Below are positions 32,989 through 44,800 of a stretch of 64,000 nt of DNA, piece after piece; within the stretch, counting starts at the first letter, position 1, and each line of letters opens with the position of its first letter. The notes beneath the pieces are model-generated. The model did not search any database. It was not told the origin of the DNA and saw only the letters and a list, made by a program, of their open reading frames with translations. The stretch is from positions 55,037,176 to 55,101,175 of the forward strand of contig OX104112.1 in NCBI GenBank assembly GCA_944474755.1. The letters are read 5' to 3'. Both the position numbers and the translations under genes were made by a program. This DNA comes from Limnoperna fortunei. Taxonomy: Eukaryota; Mollusca; Bivalvia; Mytilida; Modiolidae.

Positions 32989-33856
32989 TGTTTGCTTCAT
33001 AATGAAAATTTATAATTAAAAATTAATTAAATAGATGGGTGTAGTCATTTAACGATAAAAGTCATCTTGTCAACAGTGGAAGAAATATTCTGGTTTTAAA
33101 CGACTTAACAATAACATATCTAACCTAACCTTTAGTATAAAATATCTTGACGTCCCAATGTATCAAAGATCGATACGTAGTGAACGAAAGACACATGTCA
33201 CATTACAAACATAACACAGATGTCACTCTTAGCTTTTTGTGAATGAGCAATCAGGGTAGTTAGTCAACTACTATTGATAACAAACTTCTGGCATGCAGTT
33301 TTACACAACTCCAACATTATTAAAAGGATTTTGAATTTCCTGCAGAAAGTCGAAGGTTCTCACCAGGTATTTAGACTTAAAAAAATGGATGTTTTAATGT
33401 GATGAAAATGATGAAAACTGGGTAAAACCTTGACAAGTAATAAGATATAAAATCGATATTGGCAACTAATTTATGTTTTCATATTGGAAAACTTTTTTAA
33501 AATCAAACAATGACATCAAAACACTCAATATTAATATTGCTATTAGTACCGGTGTATGTTTTTCGTATTTTTTTTATTAATTTACATCGATTAAAGGATT
33601 GACATCATCGAACTGATCAGCGAACAGAATTAGAGAAAATTAGTTACATGAATTTTTGATAACGTATTTGTTATTAACCAGAGCTGTGCAAACAACAATA
33701 TATTTTAAGTTCTTGTTGCACATATATAATTTAAATTTTTAATAATTGTTATATCGGTTCATTTTATCACAAATCTATGGTGTTGAAACCGTTGTAGTGT
33801 TAAACATCAAAACAAGCAAATGATGCAATTTGGTTACTTATTATTTATGATAATAG

Positions 33857-34309
33857 CAAGCACAACTCGCAGCGGGAAGCGAAGCTGTCAGCCAATAGCG
33901 GTGAGCTCTACAACAATTACGTGTCACGTGATCAAAATGTAATCACGTGATCAAAATTTGCTTAATGCTGATATTGATATTTTTTCATCAGGATGTTGAT
34001 ATCGTCAAAATACAAAGTGAATGAAGAAGGGCACTAAACTTAATTTTAAAGAATGACTTAAAAATAAAGTTGACATCGATAAAAGATAAATGTTATATTT
34101 AAAAATAACAACACAAATTTCTTACTATTTTTTTGCAATCTATAAATCGATCTTTAAAAACTGACATTTCATGTGACGTCAACATTAGAAAGAAAGACGT
34201 CACGTGACCGCTGGAATGTAGAGGCACTTTTAGGGTGTTCGGAAGTAAATTCAATTATGAAATGAACATAATATATAAATAATAAAGGACTATATTATCT
34301 GTGCTCGCA
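33857..34309. mobile_element. Unit-I-specific insertion with short inverted ends
   Basis: Unit II continues directly across this position (46265), so these ~450 bp were inserted in unit I or lost from unit II. The ends AGCAAGCACAA and TGTGCTCGCA are weak inverted repeats. It contains paired CACGTGATCAAAAT motifs and no coding sequence. Possibly a MITE. Confidence 0.4.
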
Positions 34310-35086
34310 TTTTGGCAATGCCTACTCCATATTAGTTTTTATGTGGATTATTTCCATCATAGGGACAAGTCATTGAACAAATGTCCTTCGACAAACGTGT
34401 ATAAACTCAACATAAAAATGATCGTGGTAAGTAGCCTAATGAACACTGGAAATATTATATTGATTTAAACATGAATAATTACTCCATAAATTAATAACGC
34501 TCATTTACTTAGGTTTCAAAGTTCGTTATATATAGTGTATCCATGAGAACATATTTAGTTTAAAGTTTACTATTACCTCAATTAACTAAAAAAATAAAAT
34601 ATCCAAATACGTTGGGCAGTGAAGAATGAAGAACGTTTCTTTACTACAAACCTTTACTAAGAAACAGAATTACCTCGACATGGTTGTTGTTATCACTTCC
34701 TAGAAGCATTGAACCTAAACCTGAGGAGGGTTTTATTAAGAGAACCGCAGCAGTATTTGTCCAAACATGTTCTTAAATATGTTGAACCACTACAAGGATG
34801 AGGTGTGTCAACCACTGGTTAGTTAGGTCACATTACAAATTTCGTGTCCTTTTAGTCTCAAAACATGACAATTTGTGGAAACCCAAAAGACAAATTTAGG
34901 TATTTAAAATTTAAACTTATTTGGTTTGGCTAGTAAATGGCATTGGTCTATTGAAAACAGTACCAAACAGAACAGGGTATAAAAAGAGGACCGAGGAATA
35001 GGTAAAAATTGTACCTTCGTTTGAATAAAATTACAGACTTCCTAGAAACACGGTTCATATTGGGGCTGTTCTACTGACTGACTTGA
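34310..35086. other. Duplicated spacer, no gene
   Basis: Matches 47620-48200 in unit II. No reading frame is conserved between the copies, which argues against a gene. Confidence 0.4.
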
Positions 35087-35330
35087 CATAGCCTCGGTAG
35101 TCTAATCACTAGAGTTGTTGGTACGCATCACGGGTGTGTCAACACTGGTGATAACTGATCGTTTTACTGCGGGCAGGTTGTCTGCTCAACTTTAAATGTA
35201 TTGATAGAACTTTCCTGTCAAAGTTAAAGAGTAGGTATGGATTACTCCGACTTCCTTCCTAATATAACTATAAGCCGTGATATAGCTGAAAAATTGCTCA
35301 AATTGGGTTTTAAACACCATTCAAACATAT
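35087..35330 (+). repeat. Very degenerate SINE, unit I only
   Basis: GCCTCGGTAGTCTAATCAC, GGTGTGTCAACACTGG, GCGGGCAGG, TCCGACTTCCT and CCGTGATATAGCTGAAAAAT follow the SINE order with low identity. It lies in a ~0.5-kb block absent from unit II. Confidence 0.6.
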
Positions 35331-35369
35331 TAACAAAAACCCAAACCATGTCGTAATGCTTATTAAAAG

Positions 35370-35640
35370 TCGCAAAGGTATTTATTCTGTCTTCTCCAGT
35401 ATGCTTTTAATATATTTGTTTGAAAAACGGCAAGGAACAAGTCAAACGTTAAGAGACGATTACAAATCATATACAAATACACACAAATATACACAGAGCA
35501 AGGCAAAAACGAAAAACGCGCAAACAGAATGTGAATAACCCGAACCCAATAAAAACCATTTGTGCACTCAAGTGATCCGGATGCGTAAGCAGTGCCTGCT
35601 TCTAATAGGACACTAATCAAGTTATTGTGTCCTGTCCAAG
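35370..35640. repeat. Dispersed repeat fragment, unit I copy
   Basis: The block AGGAACAAGTCAAACGTTAA...AAAAACCATTTGTGCACTCA...GCAGTGCCTGCTTCTAATAGG is shared with 48215-48480. The minus-strand open frames it contains (85 and 123 codons) are low-complexity and not conserved at their ends. I treat them as non-coding. Confidence 0.5.
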
Positions 35641-36713
35641 AAAAAGTCTACAGTAATAGGAAAGACTACCTATGACTAAGCGAAAATGTCCAATGGTAAT
35701 TGAGAGACTGGTTTCCCATAACAATTCAGTCGACCATATAACTCCTGAAGGAATAACATCATCCAATTGACAACAAACCTTTGTTTCAGTAGCTTAGTAG
35801 ACAACAAAGGTGTGCGTCCCGACGAACAATGATTTACATGAACTTCTGGAGAATTGTGACAGTTCCAACACTAAAAATGTAATTTGTGCAACCAAACGCA
35901 GCTAAATATAGCAAAAAATCAATAATCAAAGAAGGATTAATCAGCATTTCTTATCCATTTCTGTGGAGAAATTCGTAAAAACGATAGTGATTGGTACAGT
36001 CTCTCCTCGTTGACAAGTATTCGATTTTGATTTCAGAAACATTTTAAAGGCGTTGAGAAACTATGATATTGTTAATAATCCAGCCTGTAAGATTTCGCAG
36101 ATTTTTTTTCCAAAGAAACTGTCTTCTAGTGACGACCTTAGTATATTCTCCTAAAGGTTTGCAGTTCAAAGTTTTTATTGATATCATGTGCTGTAAATGC
36201 CCAAGATAAAAAGTAAGATGGAAAAACCGATTCTAAAGTTAAAAACTGATCGCCAGGGATGGAAATTGTACCAGAATTGTGCCAACTATCACGCTAAAAA
36301 CAACACAGGTGCTTATCTAAATGAATTTATGAAATCAATGTAAATGTTTTTTGGATGTTGCAATTTTAAACAAAGCGTAACATGAGGACATTTCCAATAA
36401 ATACAAACATAAAGACTTAGAAAAATAAATGAATGAAATACATTTGAGATCCGTATACAACATAGAAAGTCTGGAACAATGCATTGAGTTTCTTAATAAA
36501 TACAGAGAGATTTTTGTAAACTTGTACATTACAATATTTTAGCAATCCTTCAATTTTGTTGGTATTTGGATACTGACAATAGCATCTTGGTAAACATGTA
36601 TTCTTAAGTTCTAAGTTCAGTTTGATTTTGACATAGACGCAAATAATGATTCTCATCCCCTGTACCAAGATTACTAAATATTCTTAAGACCAAATCGTCA
36701 CATGTTAGATTTT
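35641..36713. other. Duplicated spacer, no supported gene
   Basis: Homologous to 48490-49520. A minus-strand segment near 36070-36220 stays open in both units (KTLNCKP, NLRNLTGWIINNIIVSQRL) but its middle differs by a 2-base indel that changes frame. Coding function is therefore doubtful and the product is not recognised. Confidence 0.3.
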
Positions 36714-36985
36714 CAGATTGACCACATATTCGTCATGTTTGGAGGACATGTTTTTCAACAGACTGTTGGTATTTCAATAGATACTAATTGTGCTCCTCTC
36801 CCCGCCGACCTGTTTTTGTACTCTTATGAGGCTAAGTTCCTAGAGGCCTACTGAAGAAGAAAGAAAAGACTCTGGCCCAGACCTTGAATTTCACATTCCG
36901 CTATATTGATGTTTTGTCCCTCAACAATGCTAAATTATTCACATTCAATTTACCCTAGCGAGCTTGAAATTAGTCTATTTTGGCC
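36714..36985 (+). pseudogene. Penelope-like reverse transcriptase fragment
   Basis: Translation gives FVMFGGHVFQQTVGISIDTN, CAPLPADLFLYSYEAKF, then after a stop and frameshift a FTFRYID-VLSLNNAK segment and IYPSELEI. The order and spacing (GIPMGTNCAPLLADLFLYSYE then YIDDVLS) belong to RTs of Penelope-type or closely related elements. The catalytic box reads YIDVL instead of YIDDVL because one codon is missing. Unit II lacks this fragment, so it entered unit I after the duplication or was lost from unit II. Confidence 0.65.
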
Positions 36986-38102
36986 AGTTGTGTTGATATA
37001 CCTTTACGGTGATTATGGTAGTGTTACTTTAAAAGAATACAAACATTGAAACAAAATATTCTTTTTTTAAATGTGACATGGGGTATCATATTTTATCAGA
37101 TAATAATTTAGCTGTCTCCCATTTTTACTTATAATAGTGTTTTCTATTCCCAAGACGAAAACCACATTTTTCATGTTATTAAACAGATTTGTAATGATTT
37201 CTATGATAGATGTTAAATACTAATAATTGCATTTTTCGTTTTTAAACTGCAGGCGGTCATTCTTTATCTGAAATTATCATTGTACTGGTCCATAACATGT
37301 ATAAAAATACTATTATAAATGAACAAATTATGTATAAATTTTTGCTTGTTTTTATGTCATCTTGCCGGCTCAAAAATCGTTTAGATTTATTTATGAATGA
37401 AGCTTACATGCAAACACGTTTTATAAAGAATGAATAACATCTAAAAGACGTTTTGCAAACACAATTGCACCGAAGGTTTTTCTTCTTGACATTGGTTCTG
37501 CCAAACAAAGAATATTAATTCTATAATAAAGGTTTTTCGTGTTTCAAGCTATCAATACATGTAGTACAAGTCAAATTTAAAACATATAAAGAAAGTAGTA
37601 ATTAAAACAGAATAGTCCCGGTGTGTATTAAAACTACCACATGAACATTTTTTCTGAAAGGTGGAAATACTAAGACAATATGAGACTAAATTTGCTCTTT
37701 TAATGGTGTCATATTTACTACACGACTTATGAACAAAGATTATCTAAAATGACAGGGATATTTACGAGTAGGGTTTACCACAGACGTTGGTTTTGTCTCA
37801 AAATAATTTAGAGCGGGGATGAAATTTCGAAAAAACGTGGGCCGGGCATGTAAGACCCGTGATGTATATGGTGTTGGTCAAGTTTAATTTAAGGTAACAG
37901 GGCTATGCTTATTCCAAAAAATAAACAAAATTAGTAGATAATCTTAAAGAATTTAATTCTTTTTCACAATCAACCGGACGTCAAAAGAACAAAGTGAAAA
38001 CTGCATTTTTAAACATGTGTATCTGTTACAATAATTCGCAACTGGCTTTGACTTTTTACTGTGCATCATTTCTCTACCTGGCACCCGGATCATGCATATA
38101 TA
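36986..38102. other. Duplicated spacer, no gene
   Basis: Colinear with 49740-50875 of unit II. No coding sequence was recognised. Confidence 0.4.
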
Positions 38103-39615
38103 ACAGTACTTGACATTGAAAACGCAACACTTTTAGCAATCCGTCAGCGATCCGTCAGCGTTCCAAAATCCGTCATCAATCGGTTATCAATCAGTCAGAT
38201 CAGTCAAATCGTTCCCAATCCGTCATATCGTTCCCAATCCGTCCATCCGTCAATTGATGGATATGGAACGATTTGACTGATCTGACGGATTGATTTAGAC
38301 TGATCGCTCCAATCCGTCCATTCAACTTCCGATCAAAAAATACACAAAATGACTTTAGAAAATATTTGACCTCGCGTGACAAGGAGTACGTCTCGAATTT
38401 GTTTTCGATTTTGTTTAAGCGGAAAAAGTCTAGTCTAAAGATATAAAGAATAAATGTAAAGTTCCCCAATCTATAACTAATGTATCTGTGACATAATATA
38501 AACATCACATAGTGTCATTATATAAAAAAAAATTAAATAAATAAAAAAAAAAACAAACACACAAAATGACTTAAAAAATATTTCACCTTGCGTGCCAGAG
38601 CGTACCTCTCGTATTTGTCTTCAAAATGGTTTAAAGCAGAAAAGGCGAGAAAGACGAAAAACATGAAGGCGAAATAATACCGTTTTTTTACATGTCAAAT
38701 AAAACATGCGACAAAACTCGGTAGATATTTTTCAATTTTTTTCAACTTTTTGTTTAGTAAACAATGTGTTTTGATTGACAATGTTTATTCAACGGTACAA
38801 ACATGTATAGTGTAACAAATGTAACAGTTTTATAACTGAATTTAAAAATGTTGTAAACTAAATGAAAACATGCATGCATACATTCAAGTAACTAATTTTT
38901 CTAAGTGCGTGTAAAACTGAAGTCTGTCGAAAAGAGGCCATGCCCTTTGCTCAATGTGAATAAATCTGTTACTTTTTGGGAGGGACGACATAAAATATAC
39001 ACGTGACAGGTCACATAAAAAATAAGCAGAAATCACGAGTCGCCTAAATAAAAAGAGGATGAATGATGGATTACAAAAATTAAACATTTACCTCGTCGCT
39101 ACTGATGTGCCTTAAATTGAACGGAGTTTTTATTAGGATTTACAGGGCTCGATCCGCAGATATGACCTGCCTTAAAAAAATTTGTTTAATTATATAATAT
39201 AACGAAATTATATTGTTTTTTTGTTTTTTTTTTAATTTGTGTGTTTATTTTAATTTTGTAGAACGAGACATTTGTATTAACTATTCTTTTGAATACTTGC
39301 GTTTATTTTATTACAAATTGTATTATCAATGCATATATAATTTACAAATGACGCAGATTTCGTTTAATCTTCGAATTTATTATTAATTTATACGTATCCG
39401 TCAATAAACTCACCAATAATTAAATGACGGATTCTGGATCGCACTGATTGGACTGATCGGACTGATCGCTGACGGTTACCAATGTTATGACGGATTCATA
39501 ATTTTGGACGGGTGTATTCGTCATCAATCAGTCATCGATCCGTCATCGTTCCAAAATTCGTCAGCAGTCAGTTATCAATCAGTCAACGTGTTGCGTGTAC
39601 GGGTGCAAGTACTGT
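38103..39615. mobile_element. TIR element with clustered subterminal repeats, unit I only
   Basis: The ends ACAGTACTTG...ACGCAACAC and GTGTTGCGTG...CAAGTACTGT are inverted over about 30 bp. The unit II counterpart (about 50870-50890) runs through without it, giving an empty site. Both ends carry many inverted and direct copies of ATCCGTCAT, CAATCAGTCA and ACTGATCG-type words (38130-38320 and 39420-39590). The 1.1-kb interior is AT-rich and encodes nothing recognisable. Dense subterminal repeats are typical of transposase-binding arrays in hAT-like and similar DNA transposons; the superfamily is not determined. Confidence 0.72.
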
Positions 39616-39671
39616 ACATTTGTTTAACATTTCCGGAGGAAATAGATTATATTTAGGTTTCTTTCATATAT

Positions 39672-39920
39672 TTACCGGGGGCCGAGTGGTTAAGGTAGTT
39701 TTTCTACCATTGATCACGTGGTCTGTGAACACTGAGGCTGCTTGTTCTAGTCTCATTGCATGCAGGGTGCGCCCGAATCCATTCGTAATTAACAATGATT
39801 GCCAGTTTTTGTACCGAATGTCGGGGGTTTCTCCTGGTACTCCGTCTTCCTCCCCAATACAAACTGGACGCCATGATATAGCAGAATAATTTCTGTGTAG
39901 CTTTAACACCATTCCAACAA
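39672..39920 (+). repeat. tRNA-derived SINE, unit I copy
   Basis: Intact-looking A box GGCCGAGTGGTTAAGG, TTGATCACGTGGTCTGTGAA, B-box region GCTTGTTCTAGTC, TGGACGCCATGATATAGCAG and the tail TTTAACACCATTCCAAC. The orthologue in unit II (50936-51200) shows it predates the duplication. Confidence 0.88.
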
Positions 39921-40149
39921 ACGAACATATATTAATTATTTAAACATATAATGTTCGTTAATTAAAAAATAGAATTGTATTCACGCCTCATGATATCATC
40001 CACTTGAACAGTCGTACGAAGATCAATATTTTTTATTCCCTTCATTCATTATTAATATTATTAAAAATATTTTAAAAATTAAAATTTATTACGCTCAAAC
40101 GTTTCACTTATCAACATCGACGAAGGAGACTATAAGTTTGCAGCCGTCA
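39921..40149. other. Duplicated spacer
   Basis: AT-rich, homologous to about 51201-51400. No feature. Confidence 0.35.
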
Positions 40150-40500
40150 CATATATTTTAGGACTTTTTTTATCTTATGCAGCTATTGAGGTGATATTTG
40201 GTATGTCAACCATCTTGAGTTACAGATCAAGTTTGAATTTCGTTCAGGTACGATGATTTTTTTTAAAAGTGATGGCCTTGGAAAATTTCTTAAAAATAAC
40301 TGTTTTCCAGATGTTTTCATTTCTAAACACTTGTTAAACATATATTCGGTATAGGTGTCAACCATCATGAGTAACAGATCAAGTTCGAATGTTTTTCCGC
40401 TATTGTGATTTTTTGACAAAATAATGAACCTGTGAAAGTGGCGGTTAGGGACTTTCAAATGCCATAGTATCCACACTTATTTTATCTTTAATTCATAAAA
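40150..40500. repeat. Dispersed repeat with internal period, unit I copy
   Basis: GATATTTGGTATG...TCAACCATC(T/A)TGAGT...CAGATCAAGTT(T/C)GAAT appears twice about 155 bases apart (40192 and 40347), and again in unit II at 51460-51640. This is a tandem-structured repeat with no credible protein. Confidence 0.6.
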
Positions 40501-40539
40501 AAACGTTTTACTACAGATTTTAGTATCGGATGTATACTA

Positions 40540-40980
40540 AATTATGGAAAGCGCAGTGAACACCGCGAGTTACACATTATTTTATAAGAATTTGCATTAC
40601 AACAAAATAATCTCCGGATTGTACAAATTCCAGAGATCAGAAAAAATCTTCGGCCGAAGTTTGTAATTTTATCTTCGGCATCCAAAATAATTCCGACGAT
40701 TATTTTTCCATAAAAATTTAAATCTGCGGAAAATAATCTCGGCATTAAATCGCCGGAGAAGTTATAAAAATCTTAGGCCAAAGCTTCTAATATTATCTTC
40801 GGCTTCTAAAATAATTCCGGCGATCAATTTTTTACAAGAAATTGAAAATGCGTGCCAATAACTCTGCGGCATAAAAATCGAATCAGATGTTATATTGAGT
40901 GATTTTTCAAAACCACCGCACATATTTTCTCCGGAGGTAATATCTCTTCCAGTACCATTCACAATGGTTGAACATTACAA
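40540..40980. repeat. Tandem ~130-bp repeat (ATCTTCGGC family), unit I copy
   Basis: AAATCTTCGGCCGAAGTTTG...TTATCTTCGGCATCCAAAAT...AATTCCGACGAT recurs about 130 bases later as AAATCTTAGGCCAAAGCTTC...TTATCTTCGGCTTCTAAAAT...AATTCCGGCGAT. Its counterpart in unit II is 51830-52230. Confidence 0.65.
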
Positions 40981-41972
40981 TCCTCGGAGTAGGTCAACCA
41001 TTCTGAACTTCATAATCTCAGGAGTAGGTCAAGGTACCACAGGGAGTATTTCTCATAACGAATGAAATAATTCGTTTTAGTTCCTAACCAATGAAATAGT
41101 TCGTTTTAGCAACATCTTTGCGCTTCTCTTATGATGTTGAAAGATTAATGCTGTGCTTGGTGAATATTGACACAAATTAGTCTATAAAGTTGGTGAACTT
41201 GCTAATTACTACATAAATAAAATCGAAATTAAAAGTGGTAGCAGATTGTAATAGCAGAAGCATTTTATATTTAAAAATGATACTTTGTTAGGTAGGTCAA
41301 TAATATATTGAATATGTCTACCAATGTGGTCAGTAAGTCAGTACTAAGATCAAGCCAATTATAATTACCGATGAACAGACTATACGAGTGCTTGAATTCA
41401 ACAGTAAATGTAAAAAGTAATTAATACGGGAAACTATTTTAAATTTAAAGAAAGCAAAGGTTAGGATTTTGCAAAAGCAGTAGAATTTAGTTTGCAGTTT
41501 ACAAATTTACAAATATGATAAAAATGGACCAAACAAAATACAAAGTGACCTGAAAAATCTATACAATTCTATTTTGCACTGATCATACCAGATGCAATAT
41601 GAAAGTACAGGATATGCGAACTTTTGCGTGTTGTATATTTTTTGCAGCGTTCAATCCTAGGGTGCACTGAACATACCGAATACAATACTAAAGTAAAGAA
41701 TATACGGAATTTTTCCTTACATCCATAAATACACTTGTAATCTCATTTTTGTTTCTGTTTTTGCAGTATGCTCTGACAAGCATTTTCTTTACTACAATGA
41801 CTTGTATTTACACATTAGTGAAGTTGCAATGGAATGGCCTGATACACGGACATATAATAAAGGATTAGGAGGGCGCCTGATAGTTCTTGATTCAGAGAAA
41901 ACACATACAGATGTAGTTAACTTTCTTAATACCTACTGTGAGTAAAACAGCTTAGTATTTAAACATATATAT

Positions 41973-43166
41973 TATAGCTCACATAAAAACCTTGCATTAT
42001 GATTGGTTATCGAACCGTATACATCAGGCTATGTATACGTCTACAGCCGTATACATAAAGCATATTTTTATCCCTTATGGGGCCCCTGGGAAAACAAATT
42101 ATCATGGCGCCTACGTTCCGCTTCCATTAAAAAAACTAACAAAGTGCAACAATGTCTAACCCAAACAGGTTTTCAACGACGTAAATAAAAATAATATATA
42201 ATATATTTGTTTAAAAACAGAAGGGAATTAAATTAGAAAACAAAACTACTCAAATATCAGCGATACAAGGCACGGAAAAGGGAGGGGTTCTGGCTCAATA
42301 ATGTCAGTCGCAGGTAACAAATCCTGTATGATTTTGTTGTGTCCTCTACAAAAGTGTGTCAATGCACAAAACAACAAACGACAAACGTGATCTCAAGCGC
42401 ACAAAAAGTTAAGAAAAATGTACCTGCAAGAACTGTATCATCATCATGCATTCTTCAGTCAAGACATCGTCAAAATCCATTGATATTCATTTTGATTTCC
42501 ATCGTCCAAAATCCAATGATATTCCTTTTAATGGCATCAAAGTGACATTACCGTGAATTGTTTGTTTTCTTATTTTAATTTACTTATCAACGTCCACATT
42601 CACACATCATTAAAACCATTATACAAGCTCCACCGATATTGAATTTGGTGGTTCGCAAACCTTTACATTGACACTTCCCAGTTTAAGGATACAATTGGGT
42701 TATTTCTTGAACAGAAGACGACTTACATTAAAAAAAATAAATTTTCGCTGTTATTTAATATATAATAATGTTTTTTTTTATTAATTTGATGTTCGACAAA
42801 AATATAGTTTGTTTTTTGTTTTTAAATAAACTTTAGATATAAATCCCGAATGGGCTTCAATTTTCGAAGCGTCATAAAAGTAATGACGGGGTCCCAGAAG
42901 GGACAATATTTATTGAATACCGGTATATTTCGATTTTGTCAATAATAACGTAATTGTTTTACCAATTCCTCAATGTAATTTTGTTTAAAAAAAAACTATT
43001 AATAAAAATGCATTTTTTAAAAAATATTATGCTTTCACTTAAAACGTTTATTTTGCAAAGAAATACGGATAACTTGAACACGTTTCCAAAAGAAATTACG
43101 CTAAATTGTTCTTTCTTAAATATTTGTTTTCCCGTTAAATATTCTTAATTTAAGATGAGAGCTATA
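41973..43166. mobile_element. Unit-II-specific insertion with TATAGCTCA-type inverted ends
   Basis: Compared with the unit I intron, about 1.2 kb is extra. The ends TATAGCTCACAT and ATGAGAGCTATA are inverted with one mismatch and TA dinucleotides are present at both junctions. The short frames inside (42003-42188, 42339-42545) are not recognised. A non-autonomous TA-targeting DNA transposon is plausible. Confidence 0.5.
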
Positions 43167-43176
43167 ACGTAACAGC

Positions 43177-43282
43177 TATTCCGGTCTTAGACAGGGTATA
43201 TAATGTCACATTCACAGCTTAGGACGAATATAAATCCCAAGCCGTGAATGTGACATTATATACCCTGTCTAAAACCGGAATA
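43177..43282. repeat. Strong palindrome, ~106 bp
   Basis: TATTCCGGTCTTAGACAGGG, TATATAATGTCACATTCAC and AGCTT pair with AAGCCGTGAATGTGACATTA, TATACCCTGTC and TAAAACCGGAATA across a ~17-base loop. Present only in unit II, next to the 41973-43166 insertion. Confidence 0.85.
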
Positions 43283-43335
43283 ACATATAATATTACCGGT
43301 AGTTGTCTTGACAAGAATAAAAAAAATCCCCGTTT

Positions 43336-43855
43336 ACCAAGGCATAGAGATCTTCAGATATCGAGTTTGTGATTGGAGATGAAGGAAATAACAAAATACC
43401 GAACACTGATGAAACTGTCAAAAACACAATCCATAAATCAAAATCCAAGAAACCGACAAACTTCAGAAACAAAGGCCAAAAATGCAGCAACTACAGCAAT
43501 GGTCCTAACTTGGTACATGCATTTCAAAGGAAATGGTTTGTTAAACCAGGTTTTATGGCATGCCAAACCGTCCTCTTCCATTACTGTAGAATGTGAGTGG
43601 GTTTGTTGATTAAAATAGATTGGTATCATATATACCACCAATAACTAATAGGTGCATCCAGCAATCATCGTAGCACATTGACTGTACAGTATACACAGCT
43701 ATGTTTTTTATCGATAATTTTCTAAAATTAGCATTCAAAAAGAATCGTCTGAGAAACTTTATTTTAATGAATATAACGACCTTTTCCCATTCATTGGCAG
43801 CAGTAAGTGGCTAGCATTCATGCCATATATAAACGAATGGAAGTCAGAAAGTCTT
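43336..43855. other. Second unit-II-specific insertion, unrecognised
   Basis: About 0.5 kb lies between intron sequences that are contiguous in unit I (at about 31473). It holds overlapping frames (43369-43596, 43373-43609 plus; 43438-43641 minus) of 67-78 codons. None has a domain I can name. Confidence 0.35.
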
Positions 43856-44584
43856 GTAAGACACTGCTCGCACACGCCAACTGTCAATAATGTATCGATT
43901 ATTTTGCCTTAATACTTTTTACTAAATGATTTTCTCCGAAAAGTTTTCATGTAATTAAGTAAACTTGCAATTTAAAAAAAATAATTGGTGGGAAAACTTT
44001 CTTTGAAAAAAAAGAGTGGTAACAGCACATTGGTAGTTGCAAATAATAATAATGTTTGTTTTCAGATAAATATATCAGCCTGCACTTCTTTGTCGGAGCA
44101 ACATACGAGGACCAAAAAGGTTCGTGGAAATAGTTTGATGGAATGCTGCAGATTACTTAAACTTTAATCAGGTCAACCAAACAACAAGGATATTGAGTAT
44201 GGCAATAGTGAATTTTCAGCTAACTGTGGAGTCCTCGAAGTATACATTGGATTGCTTTTCGATGCTTATTGTCTTCAAAATAAACCATTTACATGTGAAA
44301 TTTAAAAATCATTTATAGCATGGAGGAATAAAAACTTAATGTTGCATATCTGGAGTACTGCTAAGCACATCAGTTCACAAGTTTACATCCAATTGGTGTT
44401 TCAGGTAAAATATATTACAGGTCTAATTCGTAACTGTATAATTTCTTTATTTACTTTTTTATTGTTTATTTTCGCCTACGTATTTCCTGTTAGCTAGTTA
44501 GTATATAATTATTTCGTTTAACAGAAGAATAGCAGAAGCATAGCAAAAAATAAAATTTAATGACCTTAATTTTGTTTGTTCTTT

Positions 44585-44800
44585 TTGTTCATCTGTAATG
44601 CAACTATCAGTGCTTTTTCAGCTTTATCGTAGCATCCAGATATGAGAAAAACCGAGACCGTCAGTCGGAAAACTGACATGTTTGTCAATTAAGTTTGGAA
44701 TCCAACACACCCTGCCCGAAATGAGACTCGAACCCGCAACCTCAATGCTGAAATACTTTATGAAGATGACTACATGAACCACTCGGGACATCAAGACCCT
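44585..44800 (-). repeat. Diverged SINE copy (unit II)
   Basis: Orthologue of the copy at 32215-32440, with CAGCTTTATCGTAGCATCCA and ACACCCTGCCCGAAATGAGA, and the B-box complement region ACTCGAACCCGCAACCTC better preserved than in unit I. Confidence 0.8.

Larger units (their letters stand above)
30640..41192 (+). repeat. Tandem segmental duplication, unit I
   Basis: It starts at CTTGCTAATTACTGTATAAA and ends at CTATAAAGTTGGTGAACTTG, where unit II begins with the same CTTGCTAATTACT sequence. Colinear homology with unit II covers the lectin exons 3-4, the SINEs and most spacer DNA, broken by unit-specific insertions. Copies differ by many substitutions and indels, so the duplication is not recent. 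Confidence 0.85.
41767..44305 (+). pseudogene. Duplicated lectin-domain exons 3-4, broken
   Basis: Exon 3' (41767-41937) is open with good splice sites, reading CSDKHFLYYNDLYLHISEV, then RTYNKGLGG: three Cys of the unit I copy are replaced (C to Y, C to S, C to N), the last being the canonical first lectin-domain Cys. Exon 4' (44066-44305) has a TAG in place of a Trp codon after KGSWK (about 44131), then a frameshift, although CLQNKPFTCEI survives at the end. Exons 1-2 are not duplicated. The intron has grown to 2.1 kb through insertions. A functional lectin from these exons is very unlikely. Confidence 0.85.

Noticed and set aside
39664..39928. Overlapping minus-strand open frames of 74-82 codons, and a plus-strand frame at 39512-39889
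   Set aside because: They lie within and across a tRNA-derived SINE and the end of a TIR element. SINE sequence explains them.
40183..40476. 97-codon minus-strand open frame with a plausible composition
   Set aside because: The DNA has an internal ~155-bp repeat period and a decayed copy in unit II. The frame reflects the repeat and is not a gene.
43369..43609. Overlapping 75- and 78-codon plus-strand frames in the lectin pseudogene intron
   Set aside because: Two frames and the opposite strand are all open over the same bases, no domain is recognisable, and the segment is a unit-specific insertion. Recorded only as an unidentified insert.
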